Under the pieces are notes generated by a model. It searched no databases. It was not told the DNA's origin and saw nothing but the letters and a program-made list of their open reading frames with translations. Positions 44,575-52,928 of a stretch of 52,928 nt of DNA are shown piece after piece. Source of the DNA: Microbacterium sp. (GTDB lineage: Bacteria > Actinomycetota > Actinomycetes > Actinomycetales > Microbacteriaceae); assembly GCA_031177765.1 (NCBI GenBank), contig JAPSKH010000010.1, positions 1 through 52,928 of the forward strand. Direction: 5' to 3'. Made by a program: the position numbers and the translations under genes. The first letter of the stretch is position 1. Each line of letters begins with the position of its first letter.

Positions 44575-44652
44575 GGAAAACCTCACTATGTCGGGGTCTG
44601 GGCGCGGCGTCCGCGCCCGGGAACCGGCGATTTGCGAAAAACGCCTCGGGAC

Positions 44653-44658
44653 AGTCTA
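44653..44658 (-). promoter_or_regulatory. -10 hexamer of the bS22-type gene
   Basis: TAGACT on the minus strand, about 80 bases before the start; here the mRNA would have a leader with a Shine-Dalgarno site. Confidence 0.5.
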
Positions 44659-44684
44659 GCCGACCCGGGCCACCCGCCGTGTCG

Positions 44685-44709
44685 CACCCCTCGGGCGCCC
44701 GAGAGGGTG
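44685..44709 (-). terminator. Terminator of the amino acid ABC operon
   Basis: CACCCCTCGGGC pairs with GCCCGAG-A-GGGTG over 12 bp with one bulged A, 16 bases after the stop of the ATPase gene. Confidence 0.6.
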
Positions 44710-44725
44710 ACGCCCGGCAGTGCGA

Positions 44726-45481
44726 TCAGAGCACCTTCGACAGGAAGTCCTTGGTGCGCGAATGCCGCGGGTTGGACAGCACCTCGCGCGGGTCGCCGTC
44801 CTCGACGATGACGCCCCCGTCCATGAAGATCAGCCGGGAGCCCACCTCCCGCGCGAAGCCCATCTCGTGCGTGACCACCAGCATCGTCATGCCTTCGTCC
44901 GCGAGTGCGCGCATGACCGCGAGCACCTCGCCGACAAGCTCGGGGTCCAGCGCCGATGTCGGCTCGTCGAACAGCATCATGTCGGGATTCATGCACAGCG
45001 CGCGCGCGATCGCAACGCGCTGCTGCTGGCCGCCGGACAGGTGCGACGGGTACGCATCCGCTTTCTCGCCCAGTCCGACGCGCTCGAGCATCTCGTGCGC
45101 GGTGCGCTCAGCCTCGGCCTTCGGCCGCTTCAGCACGCGCCGCTGCGCGACCGTCAGGTTTCCGAGGACGGTCATGTGCGGAAACAGGTTGAAGCTCTGG
45201 AAGACCATCCCGATGCGCGTGCGGACGCTGTCGATGTCGACCTCGGGATCGAGGATGTCGATCCCCTCGATGAGGATGGTCCCGTCGCTGGGCGTCTCGA
45301 GCATGTTCACCGAGCGCAGGAGCGTCGACTTGCCGGACCCCGAGGGACCGATCACGCACACGACCTCGCCCGGCATGACGGTGAGGTCGATCGAGCGGAG
45401 CACCTCGTTGTCGCCGAAGCGCTTGACGAGGCCGCGCAGCTCGATGGCCGGCGCGGCGGTTGTGTTCGGATCGGTGCTCAT
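44726..45481 (-). CDS. Polar amino acid ABC transporter, ATP-binding protein
   Basis: 251 residues. Walker [10 protein letters not shown] is at 45-53, Q-loop [12 protein letters not shown] near 93-104, signature LSGGQ at 148-152, Walker B MMLFDEP at 168-174, and switch His in [12 protein letters not shown]. This is the GlnQ/HisP class. The ATG overlaps the permease stop (ATGA); the open frame continuing upstream runs through the permease and is rejected. Last gene of the operon. Confidence 0.93.
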   Translation of the reverse strand: MSTDPNTTAAPAIELRGLVKRFGDNEVLRSIDLTVMPGEVVCVIGPSGSGKSTLLRSVNMLETPSDGTILIEGIDILDPEVDIDSVRTRIGMVFQSFNLFPHMTVLGNLTVAQRRVLKRPKAEAERTAHEMLERVGLGEKADAYPSHLSGGQQQRVAIARALCMNPDMMLFDEPTSALDPELVGEVLAVMRALADEGMTMLVVTHEMGFAREVGSRLIFMDGGVIVEDGDPREVLSNPRHSRTKDFLSKVL

Positions 45482-46269
45482 CGCTGCTTCGCCAACCGTC
45501 GTTCCATCCATGCCGCCGCTCGCGTGAGCGGGATCGTCACCACGAGGTACAGCATCGCCGCCATGACGAGCGGGGTCGCGTTCGCCGTCGTCGTGCTGGC
45601 GTCGCGCGCGAACGTCGTCAGCTCCTTCGTGAACACGGTGGAACCGGCGATGAACAGCAGCGACGTGTCCTTCAGCAGCAGCACGAACTCGTTCGTGAGC
45701 GGCGGGATGATGATCCGGAAGCCCTGCGGCAGGATGATCCAGAACATCGTCTTCAACGGCGACATGCCCAGCGACCGGGATGCCTCGGTCTGCCCCTTGG
45801 GAACCGCCTGGATCCCGGCGCGGATGACCTCGGCCATGTACGCGGAGGCCACCAGGATGAGGCCGACCAGTCCCGCCCCGACCGGGCCGCCCGGCACCCG
45901 CACGTTCAGCGCGATGGGCAGCATGAACGCGACGGCGAAGATCGTGAGCAGGGCGGGCAGGCCGCGGAAGAGCTCGATCCAGGCGGTCGCGAACCATCGG
46001 TACGGGCCGATGCTCGACAGCTTCATCATCGCGAAGAGAATGCCCAGGAGCGCGCCGCCTGCGAAGGCGATGACGGTGAACAGCAGCGTGTTCACCAGGG
46101 CGATCGTGAGGATCTGCGGGAACTGCTGGGCGGCGACCTCGAGATTGAAGAACTGCTGCGCCAGCCGCGGCCAGTTGGTGGACAGCCCGATCCACACGAT
46201 GATGCCGATGAACAGGACATACATCGTGCCCCGGTACAGCTTCGACCGGGTGGTGCGTTTCACCGCCAT
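45478..46269 (-). CDS. Polar amino acid ABC transporter, permease
   Basis: A 263-residue permease of the HisM/GlnP class with five or six helices. [15 protein letters not shown] is the conserved polar amino acid permease segment, and [21 protein letters not shown] is the EAA coupling loop that touches the ATPase. With only one permease gene, it should act as a homodimer. It follows the binding protein by 22 bases. Confidence 0.92.
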   Translation of the reverse strand: MAVKRTTRSKLYRGTMYVLFIGIIVWIGLSTNWPRLAQQFFNLEVAAQQFPQILTIALVNTLLFTVIAFAGGALLGILFAMMKLSSIGPYRWFATAWIELFRGLPALLTIFAVAFMLPIALNVRVPGGPVGAGLVGLILVASAYMAEVIRAGIQAVPKGQTEASRSLGMSPLKTMFWIILPQGFRIIIPPLTNEFVLLLKDTSLLFIAGSTVFTKELTTFARDASTTTANATPLVMAAMLYLVVTIPLTRAAAWMERRLAKQR

Positions 46270-46291
46270 CGTGAGCGTTCCGCTGCCGCTG

Positions 46292-47113
46292 TCAGTTGGC
46301 GAAGTACTCGTCGTAGATCTCCTGGTACGTGCCGTCCTCGCGCAGCTGCGCGAGTGCCTCGTTCACCGCTTCCAGGAGCGCGGTCTTCTCGCCCTTGGCG
46401 AACGCGAATCCGTACTGCTCGTCCGTCTCGTACTCCTCGACGATCGTGTACGCGCTGTCTGCGCGCTCGTGTTCGAGGTTGACGGGGAGGTCCTGCAGGA
46501 TCGCGTCGATGTTGCCCGCCTGCAGCGCCGGCCACAGCTCGCCATCCGAGGGGAAGGCGACGATCTCGGCATCCTCCGGAGCGTTCTCCTCCGTGTAGGC
46601 CTCGCCGGTGGTGCCCTGCTGGACGCCGACCGTCTTCCCGCCGAGGTCGTCGATCGAGGCGATTCCCGAGTCGGCCGGCACGAGCAGGGACTGCAGCGAG
46701 TCGTAGTACGGGTCGGAGAAGTCGATGTTCGCCTGACGCTCCTCGGTGATGGTCATGGCGGATGCCGCGATGTCGCACTGCCCCGCGGCGAGGGTCGTGC
46801 CGGACTGCAGGCCGTCGAAGCCGACCGCCTGCACGGCGACGTCCAGACCCAGCTCTTCGGCGATGGCCGTGAGCAGGTCGATGTCGAACCCGGAGTATCC
46901 GCTCGGGCTGTCGGCATCCTCGAACTCGAACGGCGGGTAGGGGATGTCGGAGCACACCGTCAGGGTGCCCGGGGTCACCAGACCGAAATCGTCGCCGGCA
47001 TTGCCGCCCGCGGAGTCGGTGCCGCTCCCGGATCCGCCACCGGCGCATCCGGCGAGCGCGAGGGCTGCGGCGGCGAGGCCGGCTCCGACGAGGAACGAAG
47101 GGCGTCGGTGCAT
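46292..47113 (-). CDS. Polar amino acid ABC transporter, substrate-binding lipoprotein
   Basis: 273 residues with lipobox LAGC (Cys23) and a Gly/Ser linker. The mature part is an SBP_bac_3 protein: LTVCSDIPYPPFEFEDAD, SGYSGFDIDLLTAIAEELG, AASAMTITEERQANIDFSDPYYDS and KTVGVQQGTTGEAY. The exact amino acid cannot be told. First gene of the three-gene operon. Confidence 0.92.
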   Translation of the reverse strand: MHRRPSFLVGAGLAAAALALAGCAGGGSGSGTDSAGGNAGDDFGLVTPGTLTVCSDIPYPPFEFEDADSPSGYSGFDIDLLTAIAEELGLDVAVQAVGFDGLQSGTTLAAGQCDIAASAMTITEERQANIDFSDPYYDSLQSLLVPADSGIASIDDLGGKTVGVQQGTTGEAYTEENAPEDAEIVAFPSDGELWPALQAGNIDAILQDLPVNLEHERADSAYTIVEEYETDEQYGFAFAKGEKTALLEAVNEALAQLREDGTYQEIYDEYFAN

Positions 47114-47256
47114 GAGTACTCCTGGACGATGTCGGTGGGATCCGGGGCGATGCCGCGGATGATGCGTCAGCAGACGACGAGTCGCCCTATTTTGTCACGC
47201 TCCGACAGCGACAACGGTCAGCGAGCCCGGTGACCGACGCTCCAGGGACCGATCGG

Positions 47257-47448
47257 TCAGCCCACGTCGGCGATCGGGCGCTGCAGGGCTTCGGTGACGG
47301 CGGACTCGGGGACGCGATAGCTGCGCCCGAAGCGCACGGCCGGAAGCTCCCCGGCGTGCACCAGCCGGTAGACCGTCATCTTCGATACGCGCATCAGCTC
47401 CGCGACTTCGGCGACGGTGAGAAACCGCACATCCGGCAGCTCCGCCAT
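47257..47448 (-). CDS. Excisionase-family HTH DNA-binding protein
   Basis: A 63-residue MerR/excisionase-type winged helix: FLTVAEVAELMRVSKMTVYRLVHAGELPAVRFGRSYRVPESAV. It resembles the small protein next to the bS22 gene in M. tuberculosis (Rv0500A) and BldC-like regulators; no integrase is near, so a phage excisionase role is unlikely. It has the ribosome site AAAGGGA. Here a 3-kb amino acid ABC operon separates it from the bS22-type gene. Confidence 0.85.
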   Translation of the reverse strand: MAELPDVRFLTVAEVAELMRVSKMTVYRLVHAGELPAVRFGRSYRVPESAVTEALQRPIADVG

Positions 47449-47553
47449 GAGATCCCTTTCCCCAGAGAACAGCTGTCCACACTCTAGAGCCGGGGAGGGA
47501 CGCGTGTAAACACATGTGACCGGTGGGGCTCCTGTGCTCCGGCCATGATCCGC

Positions 47554-48468
47554 TCAGCGGGCGCGCCGCTCCCTCGCCTCGCGCGCCGCCTGCCGCTCCA
47601 GCTTGCGAGCCGCCCGTAGCGCCTTCTCGGCGTCGCGGACCGCCTTCCTCGCTTCCCGATACCGCTTGTCGTCCGCGATGTCGGCGTCGTCGAGCTCCAT
47701 CCAGGGCATGCGCTCAGCCGTCCGCCCGTGCGCGACGGCCTCGATGTACGCGGCCACACCGTCGAGGCTGCGCTCCAGCCCGAATGCGAACGAATCTGAC
47801 TCGTCGAGGAAGACGCCGGCGTCGATCGCGGCACGCAGGTGCGGATAGCCGTCCGCGGTGATGAGCGCACGATAGAGCGCGTCCTCGCGTGCCGTGATGT
47901 CGCTGCTGCTCAGACCGCGGTCCCGCTCCGTCCGCTGGTATCCCGCGAGGACGATCCCGGTCCACCGTGCGGCGCCGGTCACGAGCAGCAGCACCGCGAG
48001 CCGCTCCTCATGGTTCAGAGGCGTGTCGGCCAGCGCCGCGAGTCCCGCATCCATCCACGCTGCGCTGTTCGGTGTCGCGGGCGACCCGCTGATGGGCACG
48101 TCGAGCACCCAAGGATGCTCGAGGTACCGATGAACCTGCTCGCGATACAGGGCGGTCAGCCGGGCCCGCCAGTCCCCCGCGGTGCGGCTCTCCTCCGAGG
48201 GCAGACCGGTCGCCTCCTCCTGCATGAGCAGGATCAGATCGTCCTTCGCGCTGACGTAGCGGTAGAGCGACATCGGCGTGAAGCCCAGTCGCGCCGCGAC
48301 GGCCGCCATCGAGACGGCGCCCAATCCTTCGGCATCGGCGATCTCGACCGCCGCCTCCACGATCCGCTCGACGCTCATCTCGCGCTTGGGCCCGCGCTGC
48401 GGGGCGGCCGCCACACCCCAGGCCAAGGCGATGCCGCGTGGGAGTTCGGGCTCCGGAGCGTCGTTCAT
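47554..48468 (-). CDS. TetR-family regulator of the ABC exporter
   Basis: 304 residues, long for TetR. The HTH is IVEAAVEIADAEGLGAVSMAAVAARLGFTPMSLYRYVSAKDDLI. A TetR_C_1-like ligand domain follows (LEHPWVLDVPISGSPATPN). The last 50 residues are a highly charged helix (RKAVRDAEKALRAARKLERQ), perhaps a coiled coil. The ATG is six bases after TAGACT (leaderless). Divergent from the drug-type ABC exporter, with repeated boxes between. Confidence 0.9.
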   Translation of the reverse strand: MNDAPEPELPRGIALAWGVAAAPQRGPKREMSVERIVEAAVEIADAEGLGAVSMAAVAARLGFTPMSLYRYVSAKDDLILLMQEEATGLPSEESRTAGDWRARLTALYREQVHRYLEHPWVLDVPISGSPATPNSAAWMDAGLAALADTPLNHEERLAVLLLVTGAARWTGIVLAGYQRTERDRGLSSSDITAREDALYRALITADGYPHLRAAIDAGVFLDESDSFAFGLERSLDGVAAYIEAVAHGRTAERMPWMELDDADIADDKRYREARKAVRDAEKALRAARKLERQAAREARERRAR

Positions 48469-48474
48469 CGCGCC

Positions 48475-48480
48475 AGTCTA
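48475..48480 (-). promoter_or_regulatory. -10 hexamer of the TetR gene (leaderless)
   Basis: TAGACT on the minus strand, six bases before the ATG. Confidence 0.6.
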
Positions 48481-48493
48481 AGACTGTATAAGA

Positions 48494-48539
48494 CGTAAAC
48501 AGTGTGTTACGGTCATAAACAGTTACTGTCGTAAACAGT
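48494..48539. promoter_or_regulatory. Operator cluster between tetR and the ABC exporter
   Basis: Three same-direction boxes CRTAAACAGT (R is G or A) begin at 48494, 48514 and 48530. Boxes two and three flank ACAGTTACTGT, a palindrome at 48519-48529 overlapping a candidate exporter -10, TACTGT (48524-48529). Confidence 0.5.
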
Positions 48540-48567
48540 TTTAGACGTACACCGAAAGGATGCCGCG

Positions 48568-49491
48568 ATGCCCGAGACACTGCCGGAGCCCGCCATCGAC
48601 GTCCGGGGCCTGCGCAAGGCCTTCGGTCGCCACACTGTCCTGGACGGCCTCGACCTCACCGTGCGGCGCGGCGAGATCCTCGCCCTCCTCGGTCCGAACG
48701 GCGCAGGCAAGACCACGACGATCAACATCCTCACCACCCTGGTGCGCCCTGACGCCGGCACGGCGACCGTGGCGGGCGTCGACGTCGCCCGGCATCCCGA
48801 CGCGGTGAAGCAGCGCATCAGCCTCACCGGCCAGGCCGCAGCGGTCGACGACGGGCTCACCGGCACCGAGAACGTCGCGATGCTGGCGCGGCTGTCGGGC
48901 CTCTCCGCCCGCGCCGCACGCGGCCGGGCTGCGGAGCTGCTGGCACGGTTCGACCTCACCCATGCCGCCGGCAGACGCGTGGGCGCCTACTCCGGCGGCA
49001 TGCGCCGCCGGCTCGACCTCGCGCTGAGCTTCGTCGTCACCCCCGAGATCCTGTTCCTCGACGAGCCGACGACAGGTCTGGACACCCGCAGCCGACGCGA
49101 GCTGTGGAACGTCATCCGCTCCCTCGCCGACGCCGGCACGACCGTGTTCCTGACCACGCAGTACCTCGAGGAGGCAGACCAGCTGGCCGACCGCATCGCC
49201 GTCCTCGACGGCGGGCGGGTGGTCGCGATCGGGACCGCGTCCTCGCTCAAGGCGCGCATCGGGGGCGACACCGTCGAGCTTCGCGACGCGCACGGCGCCC
49301 TCGTGCGCGAAGTGCCCACCGACGGCACCGTCTCGGGCCTGCGACGGGCGCTCGACCAGCTCGACGAGTCGGGCGCGGAGGGCGTCGTGTCGCTGCGTCG
49401 TCCCACGCTCGACGACGTCTTCCTCGCACTGACCTCATCCGACCGCCCGCGCGGCCCCCGCGCCGACGCCGACCTCAAGGAGATCGCATGA
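48568..49491 (+). CDS. ABC exporter ATP-binding protein, DrrA type
   Basis: 307 residues. Walker A GPNGAGKTT is at 42-50, signature YSGGM at 141-145 and Walker B ILFLDEP at 161-167. The switch position reads TTQYLEEAD, with Gln instead of His, as in DrrA-type antibiotic exporters. A DrrA-like C-terminal domain follows. The ribosome site AAAGGA lies eight bases before the ATG. Coupled to the permease by ATGA. The exported compound is unknown. Confidence 0.92.
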   Translation: MPETLPEPAIDVRGLRKAFGRHTVLDGLDLTVRRGEILALLGPNGAGKTTTINILTTLVRPDAGTATVAGVDVARHPDAVKQRISLTGQAAAVDDGLTGTENVAMLARLSGLSARAARGRAAELLARFDLTHAAGRRVGAYSGGMRRRLDLALSFVVTPEILFLDEPTTGLDTRSRRELWNVIRSLADAGTTVFLTTQYLEEADQLADRIAVLDGGRVVAIGTASSLKARIGGDTVELRDAHGALVREVPTDGTVSGLRRALDQLDESGAEGVVSLRRPTLDDVFLALTSSDRPRGPRADADLKEIA

Positions 49492-50294
49492 CCACGTCCG
49501 TTCCGGCGCCCTCTGCGCCCGCGCTGCGCCCGCGCATCTCGGGCCTGACCGCCGAAGCCGTCTTCGTCACCCGGAGCCTCCGTCACTCGCTGCGCGACGG
49601 CGAGTCCGCCCTCATGGCGATCATGCTGCCGGTGCTGCTGATGCTGCTGTTCACGTTCGTCTTCGGAGGCGCGCTGGATCCGTCCGGCGGCTATGTCGAC
49701 TACGTGGTCCCCGGCATCGTGCTGCTGTGCGCCGGCTTCGGTGCGGCCTCCACCGCGGTGTACGTCGCGAACGATATGAAAGCCGGCATCATCGACCGGT
49801 TCCGCACCATGCCGCTCCGCGCGAGTGCCGTGCTCACCGGGCATGTGGTCGCCAGCCTGCTGCGCAATCTGCTCGCCACCGGGATCGTCATCGCCGTGGC
49901 GCTGCTGCTCGGATTCCGGCCCACGGCCGACGTCTGGGGCTGGATCGGCGCGGTCGGCGTCATCGCCCTGTACATCCTGACCATCACCTACCTGTTCGCC
50001 GCGATCGGCCTTGCGGCCGGGAGCCCGGAGGCGGCCAACGGCTACGGCTTCGTCATCCTGTTCCTGCCGTACCTCTCGAGCGCCTTCGTGCCGGTCCAGA
50101 CGATGCCCGAGTGGCTGCGGTGGGTCGCCGAGAACCAGCCGGTGACGCCCATCATCGAGACGATCCGCGGTCTTCTCATGGGCACCGCCATGGGACAGTC
50201 GCCGTGGTGGGCGGTGGGCTGGTGCCTCGCGATCCTCGCGGTCTCGTTCGTTTGGGGCGCGTGGCTGTTCCGGCGCAAGGCCGGGAGGCGCTGA
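49488..50294 (+). CDS. ABC-2 exporter permease, DrrB type
   Basis: 268 residues with six predicted helices (ALMAIMLPVLLMLLFTFVFGGA; YVDYVVPGIVLLCAGFG; VVASLLRNLLATGIVIAVALLLG; and others). The ABC-2 motif YVANDMKAGIIDRFRTMPLRASAVLTGH is typical of DrrB. The ATG overlaps the ATPase stop; the frame stays open upstream inside the ATPase gene, but that part is ignored. It ends 13 bases from the convergent arsR stop. Confidence 0.9.
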   Translation: MTTSVPAPSAPALRPRISGLTAEAVFVTRSLRHSLRDGESALMAIMLPVLLMLLFTFVFGGALDPSGGYVDYVVPGIVLLCAGFGAASTAVYVANDMKAGIIDRFRTMPLRASAVLTGHVVASLLRNLLATGIVIAVALLLGFRPTADVWGWIGAVGVIALYILTITYLFAAIGLAAGSPEAANGYGFVILFLPYLSSAFVPVQTMPEWLRWVAENQPVTPIIETIRGLLMGTAMGQSPWWAVGWCLAILAVSFVWGAWLFRRKAGRR

Positions 50295-50307
50295 GAGGGT
50301 GGCGGTG

Positions 50308-50721
50308 TCAGGGGCGGCCGGGGAGACGCTTGAGGGCCGTCTCGAAGGCATGCTTGGCGGATGCCGCGGCCCGGCCCACAACCTCGGCCGCATGCGCGGC
50401 TGAATCCGGCAGGCCGGCGGACGGCGTGCTCACCTGCTCCTGCGTGCCGTTGCCGAGGAAGGGCACCAGCCAGTCGTCGACCTCGTCCAGGGGAGCGGCC
50501 GACAGGCTGTAGTAGCGGTGCTGGCCCTCCTCGCGCACCGAGACCAGGCGCGCGTCCCGCAGCACCTTGAGGTGCTTGGACACCGTCGGCTGGCTGGCTC
50601 CGAGTTCCAGGACGATGTGCGACACGCTCGTGCCGCGCTCTCCGGCGGAGGACCGATCGAGCAGAAGTCGCAGGATGTCGCGACGCGTGCCGTCCGCAAT
50701 CACGTCGAAGATGTCCGCCAT
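50308..50721 (-). CDS. ArsR-family transcriptional regulator
   Basis: 137 residues with winged helix IFDVIADGTRRDILRLLLD, then LGASQPTVSKHLKVLRDARLVSVREEGQHRYYSL. No metal-binding CxC motif is present (the protein has no cysteine), so it is not a classic arsenic or metal sensor. The C-terminal part (AAEVVGRAAASAKHAFETALKRL) is helical. The ATG is six bases after TAATCT (leaderless). Divergent from ktrB. Confidence 0.9.
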   Translation of the reverse strand: MADIFDVIADGTRRDILRLLLDRSSAGERGTSVSHIVLELGASQPTVSKHLKVLRDARLVSVREEGQHRYYSLSAAPLDEVDDWLVPFLGNGTQEQVSTPSAGLPDSAAHAAEVVGRAAASAKHAFETALKRLPGRP

Positions 50722-50727
50722 GTGCTC

Positions 50728-50733
50728 AGATTA
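50728..50733 (-). promoter_or_regulatory. -10 hexamer of the arsR-family gene (leaderless)
   Basis: TAATCT on the minus strand, six bases before the ATG. Confidence 0.6.
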
Positions 50734-50796
50734 GTCGGGAGCCCTGCGGAGTACCATGATGACGACCGCCGGACCGTTCGCTACAGGAGGACCCGC

Positions 50797-52245
50797 ATGT
50801 CGAATGGCAGGCGCGTCACCCCGGCGACGGCCGCGGACCGCCTGCGTCGAGTCGGACATGCCGTCCTGGAGTACTTCCGGGAGCTGACGCAGCGGTCGCC
50901 TGCCCGATTCGCGATCCTGATCTACGTCGGGCTGATCCTCGTCTTCACCGCCCTGTTCTCCTTGCCGATCGCCGCCGAGGACGGCGAGGTCACCCCCTTC
51001 ACCGATGCCTTCTTCACAGCGGTGTCGACGATCTGCGTGACGGGCCTGGCCACCCTCGACATGGCGACGCATTGGTCGCCGTTCGGGCACGTCCTCGTCT
51101 TCATCGGGGTGCAGATCGGCGCGCTGGGCGTGCTCACGATGGCGTCCATCCTGGGTCTGGTCATCTCGCGGCGTCTGGGGCTGCGGGCCAAGCTCATCGC
51201 CGCCAGCGACACCAATCCGCTGCGTTCGCACGGCGGTCCGGTCAATGAGAGTCAGACCGTGCAGCTGGGACAGATCGGCAGCCTCCTGGCGACGGTCGCA
51301 CTGTCGACGCTCGTCATCGAGGCGGTGGTCGCGGTGCTCCTGTACCCGGGACTGATCGTGGCGGGCGTGCCGTGGCATACCGCGCTCTGGGAGGCGCCGT
51401 ACTACGCGGCGATGGCCTTCACCAATACGGGGTTCACCCCGAACGCCGAGGGCCTGGCGCCTTTCGCGCACGACTACTTCTTCCTGTCGGTCCTCATGGC
51501 CGGAGTCTTCCTCGGGTCGATCGGCTTCCCGGTCATCTACACCCTGCGCAAGCACCTGTGGCACGTGCGGCGATGGTCGCTGCACACCAAGCTGACGCTC
51601 ATCACGACCGCGACGCTGTTCCTCCTCGGCGGCGTCGCGTTCCTCGTGCTCGAGTACGACAACCTGCTGACCCTCGGCACCCAGGACGCGTGGGACACCA
51701 CCTTCCAGGCGTTCTTCCTCTCGGCGATGACGCGTTCGGGCGGCTTCGCGATCCTCGACATCGGCGAGCTCAATCAGTCGAGTCTGCTGGTGGCCTGCAT
51801 GCTGATGTTCGTGGGCGGCGGGTCGGCGTCGACGGCCGGCGGCATCAAGGTGACCACGCTCGCGGTCATCGCCCTCGCCGTGTGGTCCGAGGCGAAGGGC
51901 CGGGCGTCCAACCAGGTGTTCGGACGACGCATCCCCAGCGACGTCCTGCGCGTGGCGCTCTCCGTCGTCGCGTGGGGGGCGACCATCGTCGCGGTCGCGA
52001 CGATCATCATCACGCAGATCACCAAAGCCGACCTCGGGGACGTCCTGTTCGACGTGATCTCGGGCTTCGCGACGGTCGGGCTCTCCACGGGACTGACCGC
52101 GGACCTGCCGGATTCCGCCGCCATCGTGCTCGCGATCACGATCGTCATGGGTCGCGTTGGTACAGTGACCTTGGCCGCCGCGGTGGCCGCGACATCCCGT
52201 ACGCAGCTGTATTCGCTGCCCGTGGAAAGGCCCATCGTTGGTTGA
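50797..52245 (+). CDS. Potassium channel subunit, TrkH/KtrB family
   Basis: Takes up K+ (and perhaps Na+) across the membrane. 482 residues with four pore-loop repeats, each with a conserved glycine: STICVTGLAT, AFTNTGFTP, SAMTRSGGFA and SGFATVGLSTG. GGGSASTAGGIKVTTL is the gating loop of the KtrB family. The ribosome site CAGGAGG precedes the ATG; upstream in-frame codons run antisense through the arsR gene and are rejected. The next gene encodes its regulator and overlaps it. Confidence 0.93.
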   Translation: MSNGRRVTPATAADRLRRVGHAVLEYFRELTQRSPARFAILIYVGLILVFTALFSLPIAAEDGEVTPFTDAFFTAVSTICVTGLATLDMATHWSPFGHVLVFIGVQIGALGVLTMASILGLVISRRLGLRAKLIAASDTNPLRSHGGPVNESQTVQLGQIGSLLATVALSTLVIEAVVAVLLYPGLIVAGVPWHTALWEAPYYAAMAFTNTGFTPNAEGLAPFAHDYFFLSVLMAGVFLGSIGFPVIYTLRKHLWHVRRWSLHTKLTLITTATLFLLGGVAFLVLEYDNLLTLGTQDAWDTTFQAFFLSAMTRSGGFAILDIGELNQSSLLVACMLMFVGGGSASTAGGIKVTTLAVIALAVWSEAKGRASNQVFGRRIPSDVLRVALSVVAWGATIVAVATIIITQITKADLGDVLFDVISGFATVGLSTGLTADLPDSAAIVLAITIVMGRVGTVTLAAAVAATSRTQLYSLPVERPIVG

Positions 52246-52909
52246 GCGGATCAGAGGCGACGCGCCCGTTCTCGTGATCGGACTCGGACGCTTCGGCGCC
52301 GCCTGCGCCGGCGAGCTGGACCGGCTCGACCGCGAGGTGCTCGCGATCGACGAGAGTCTCGAGCTCGTGCAGAAGTGGTCCGAGCGCGTCACGCACGCCG
52401 TGCAGGCCGACGCCCGGAACATCGACGCGCTGCGGCAGATCGGCGCCCAGGACTTCCAGGTGGCCGTCGTCGCCGTGGGGTCGCTGATCGAGGCATCCGT
52501 CCTCATCACCGCCAATCTCGTCGACCTGAAGGTCCCGCAGATCTGGGCGAAAGCGGTGTCGCAGTCGCACGGCAAGATCCTGGCTCGCGTGGGGGCGAAT
52601 CACGTCATCTACCCGGAACGCGAAGCCGGGGAGCGCGTCGCCCACCTGGTCAGTGGCCGCATGCTCGACTTCATCCGCTTCGACGACGACTTCGTTCTGG
52701 CCAAGATGTATCCGCCGAAGTTCGTCCGCGGGGTCGGGCTGAACGAATCCGGGGTGCGCACCAAGTACAACGTCACCGTGGTCGGCGTGAAGAGCCCCGG
52801 CAAGCCCTTCCGCTACGCCGAGGCCAACACGGTCATCACCAACCACGACCTCATCATCGTCTCGGGCACCAACTCCGACATCGAGCGCTTCGCCGCCCTC
52901 GACCGCTGA
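52238..52909 (+). CDS. Potassium channel regulatory subunit, TrkA/KtrA (RCK) family
   Basis: A 223-residue RCK protein with the nucleotide-binding VLVIGLGRFGAACAGEL (GxGxxG) and a C-terminal RCK_C domain (VTVVGVKSPGKPFRYAEANTVI). It gates the channel according to ATP/ADP or NAD(H). The start is TTG at 52238, inside the channel gene's last codons, with GGAAAGG upstream; no other start codon is available near the first conserved strand. Confidence 0.92.
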   Translation: MVERIRGDAPVLVIGLGRFGAACAGELDRLDREVLAIDESLELVQKWSERVTHAVQADARNIDALRQIGAQDFQVAVVAVGSLIEASVLITANLVDLKVPQIWAKAVSQSHGKILARVGANHVIYPEREAGERVAHLVSGRMLDFIRFDDDFVLAKMYPPKFVRGVGLNESGVRTKYNVTVVGVKSPGKPFRYAEANTVITNHDLIIVSGTNSDIERFAALDR

Positions 52910-52928
52910 CCATGTCGGCGGCGCGGGG

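Noticed and set aside
47257..47448. Excisionase-type gene as a sign of an integrated phage or element
   Set aside because: No integrase, attachment repeats or phage genes are nearby, and the protein matches a widely conserved chromosomal actinobacterial family.
52912..52928. An ATG at 52912 that might begin another gene
   Set aside because: Only 17 bases remain before the window ends, so nothing can be supported.

Overview
This is a very GC-rich chromosomal window from an actinobacterium, most likely Microbacterium or another Microbacteriaceae genus. The evidence is the near-exclusive G/C third positions, GTG starts, frequent leaderless promoters, a menaquinone-based respiratory gene set, and gene content and order that resemble the Rv0500A-Rv0562 region of Mycobacterium tuberculosis. 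That resemblance is recalled from memory, not searched. I see no tRNA, rRNA, CRISPR array, transposase or prophage gene. Apart from one GH3 gene cut by the left edge, the window reads as core chromosome with a few accessory transport modules.

Layout. 0-3.6 kb: sugar metabolism, with the 3' part of a GH3 glycosidase, then D-mannonate dehydratase and gluconokinase behind a LacI-type operator. 3.6-4.2 kb: a gene-free stretch dense in hairpins, which I read as a small-RNA locus. 4.2-28.4 kb: menaquinone biosynthesis (fprA, polyprenyl-diphosphate synthase, menG, menF, menD, menA, menE, menB, menC) interleaved with a DUF402 phosphatase-like gene, a PPK2 kinase, small membrane proteins, and a DUF4430 lipoprotein beside a four-domain ECF importer that faces the B12-dependent methionine synthase metH. 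28.4-35.0 kb: TetR, MMPL, YhgE/Pip and an SDR; the MMPL carries a degenerate ABC-ATPase-like tail. 35.0-39.9 kb: System II cytochrome c maturation (histidine phosphatase, resA/tlpA, ccdA, resB, ccsB). 39.9-44.6 kb: DedA, a small membrane protein, an archaeal-type AspRS, a ScyD/ScyE-like secreted protein, a glutaredoxin-like protein, a rhodanese and a 32-residue ribosomal protein (bS22 type). 44.7-47.5 kb: a polar amino acid ABC importer and an excisionase-type HTH protein. 47.5-50.7 kb: TetR, a drug-type ABC exporter and ArsR. 50.8-52.9 kb: a Ktr/Trk potassium channel pair.

How it fits together. The men genes, the prenyl synthase and the cytochrome c assembly genes together build the quinone and cytochrome parts of one aerobic respiratory chain. 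The ECF transporter, its DUF4430 lipoprotein and metH suggest a local cobalamin uptake-and-use module (inference).

Regulatory architecture is unusually legible. Sixteen genes have a TANNNT hexamer ending exactly six bases before the start codon, the signature of leaderless mRNAs. I used this to choose starts. Two convergent intergenic regions carry copies of one structured repeat whose arms covary, and a third region holds a 76-base nested inverted repeat.
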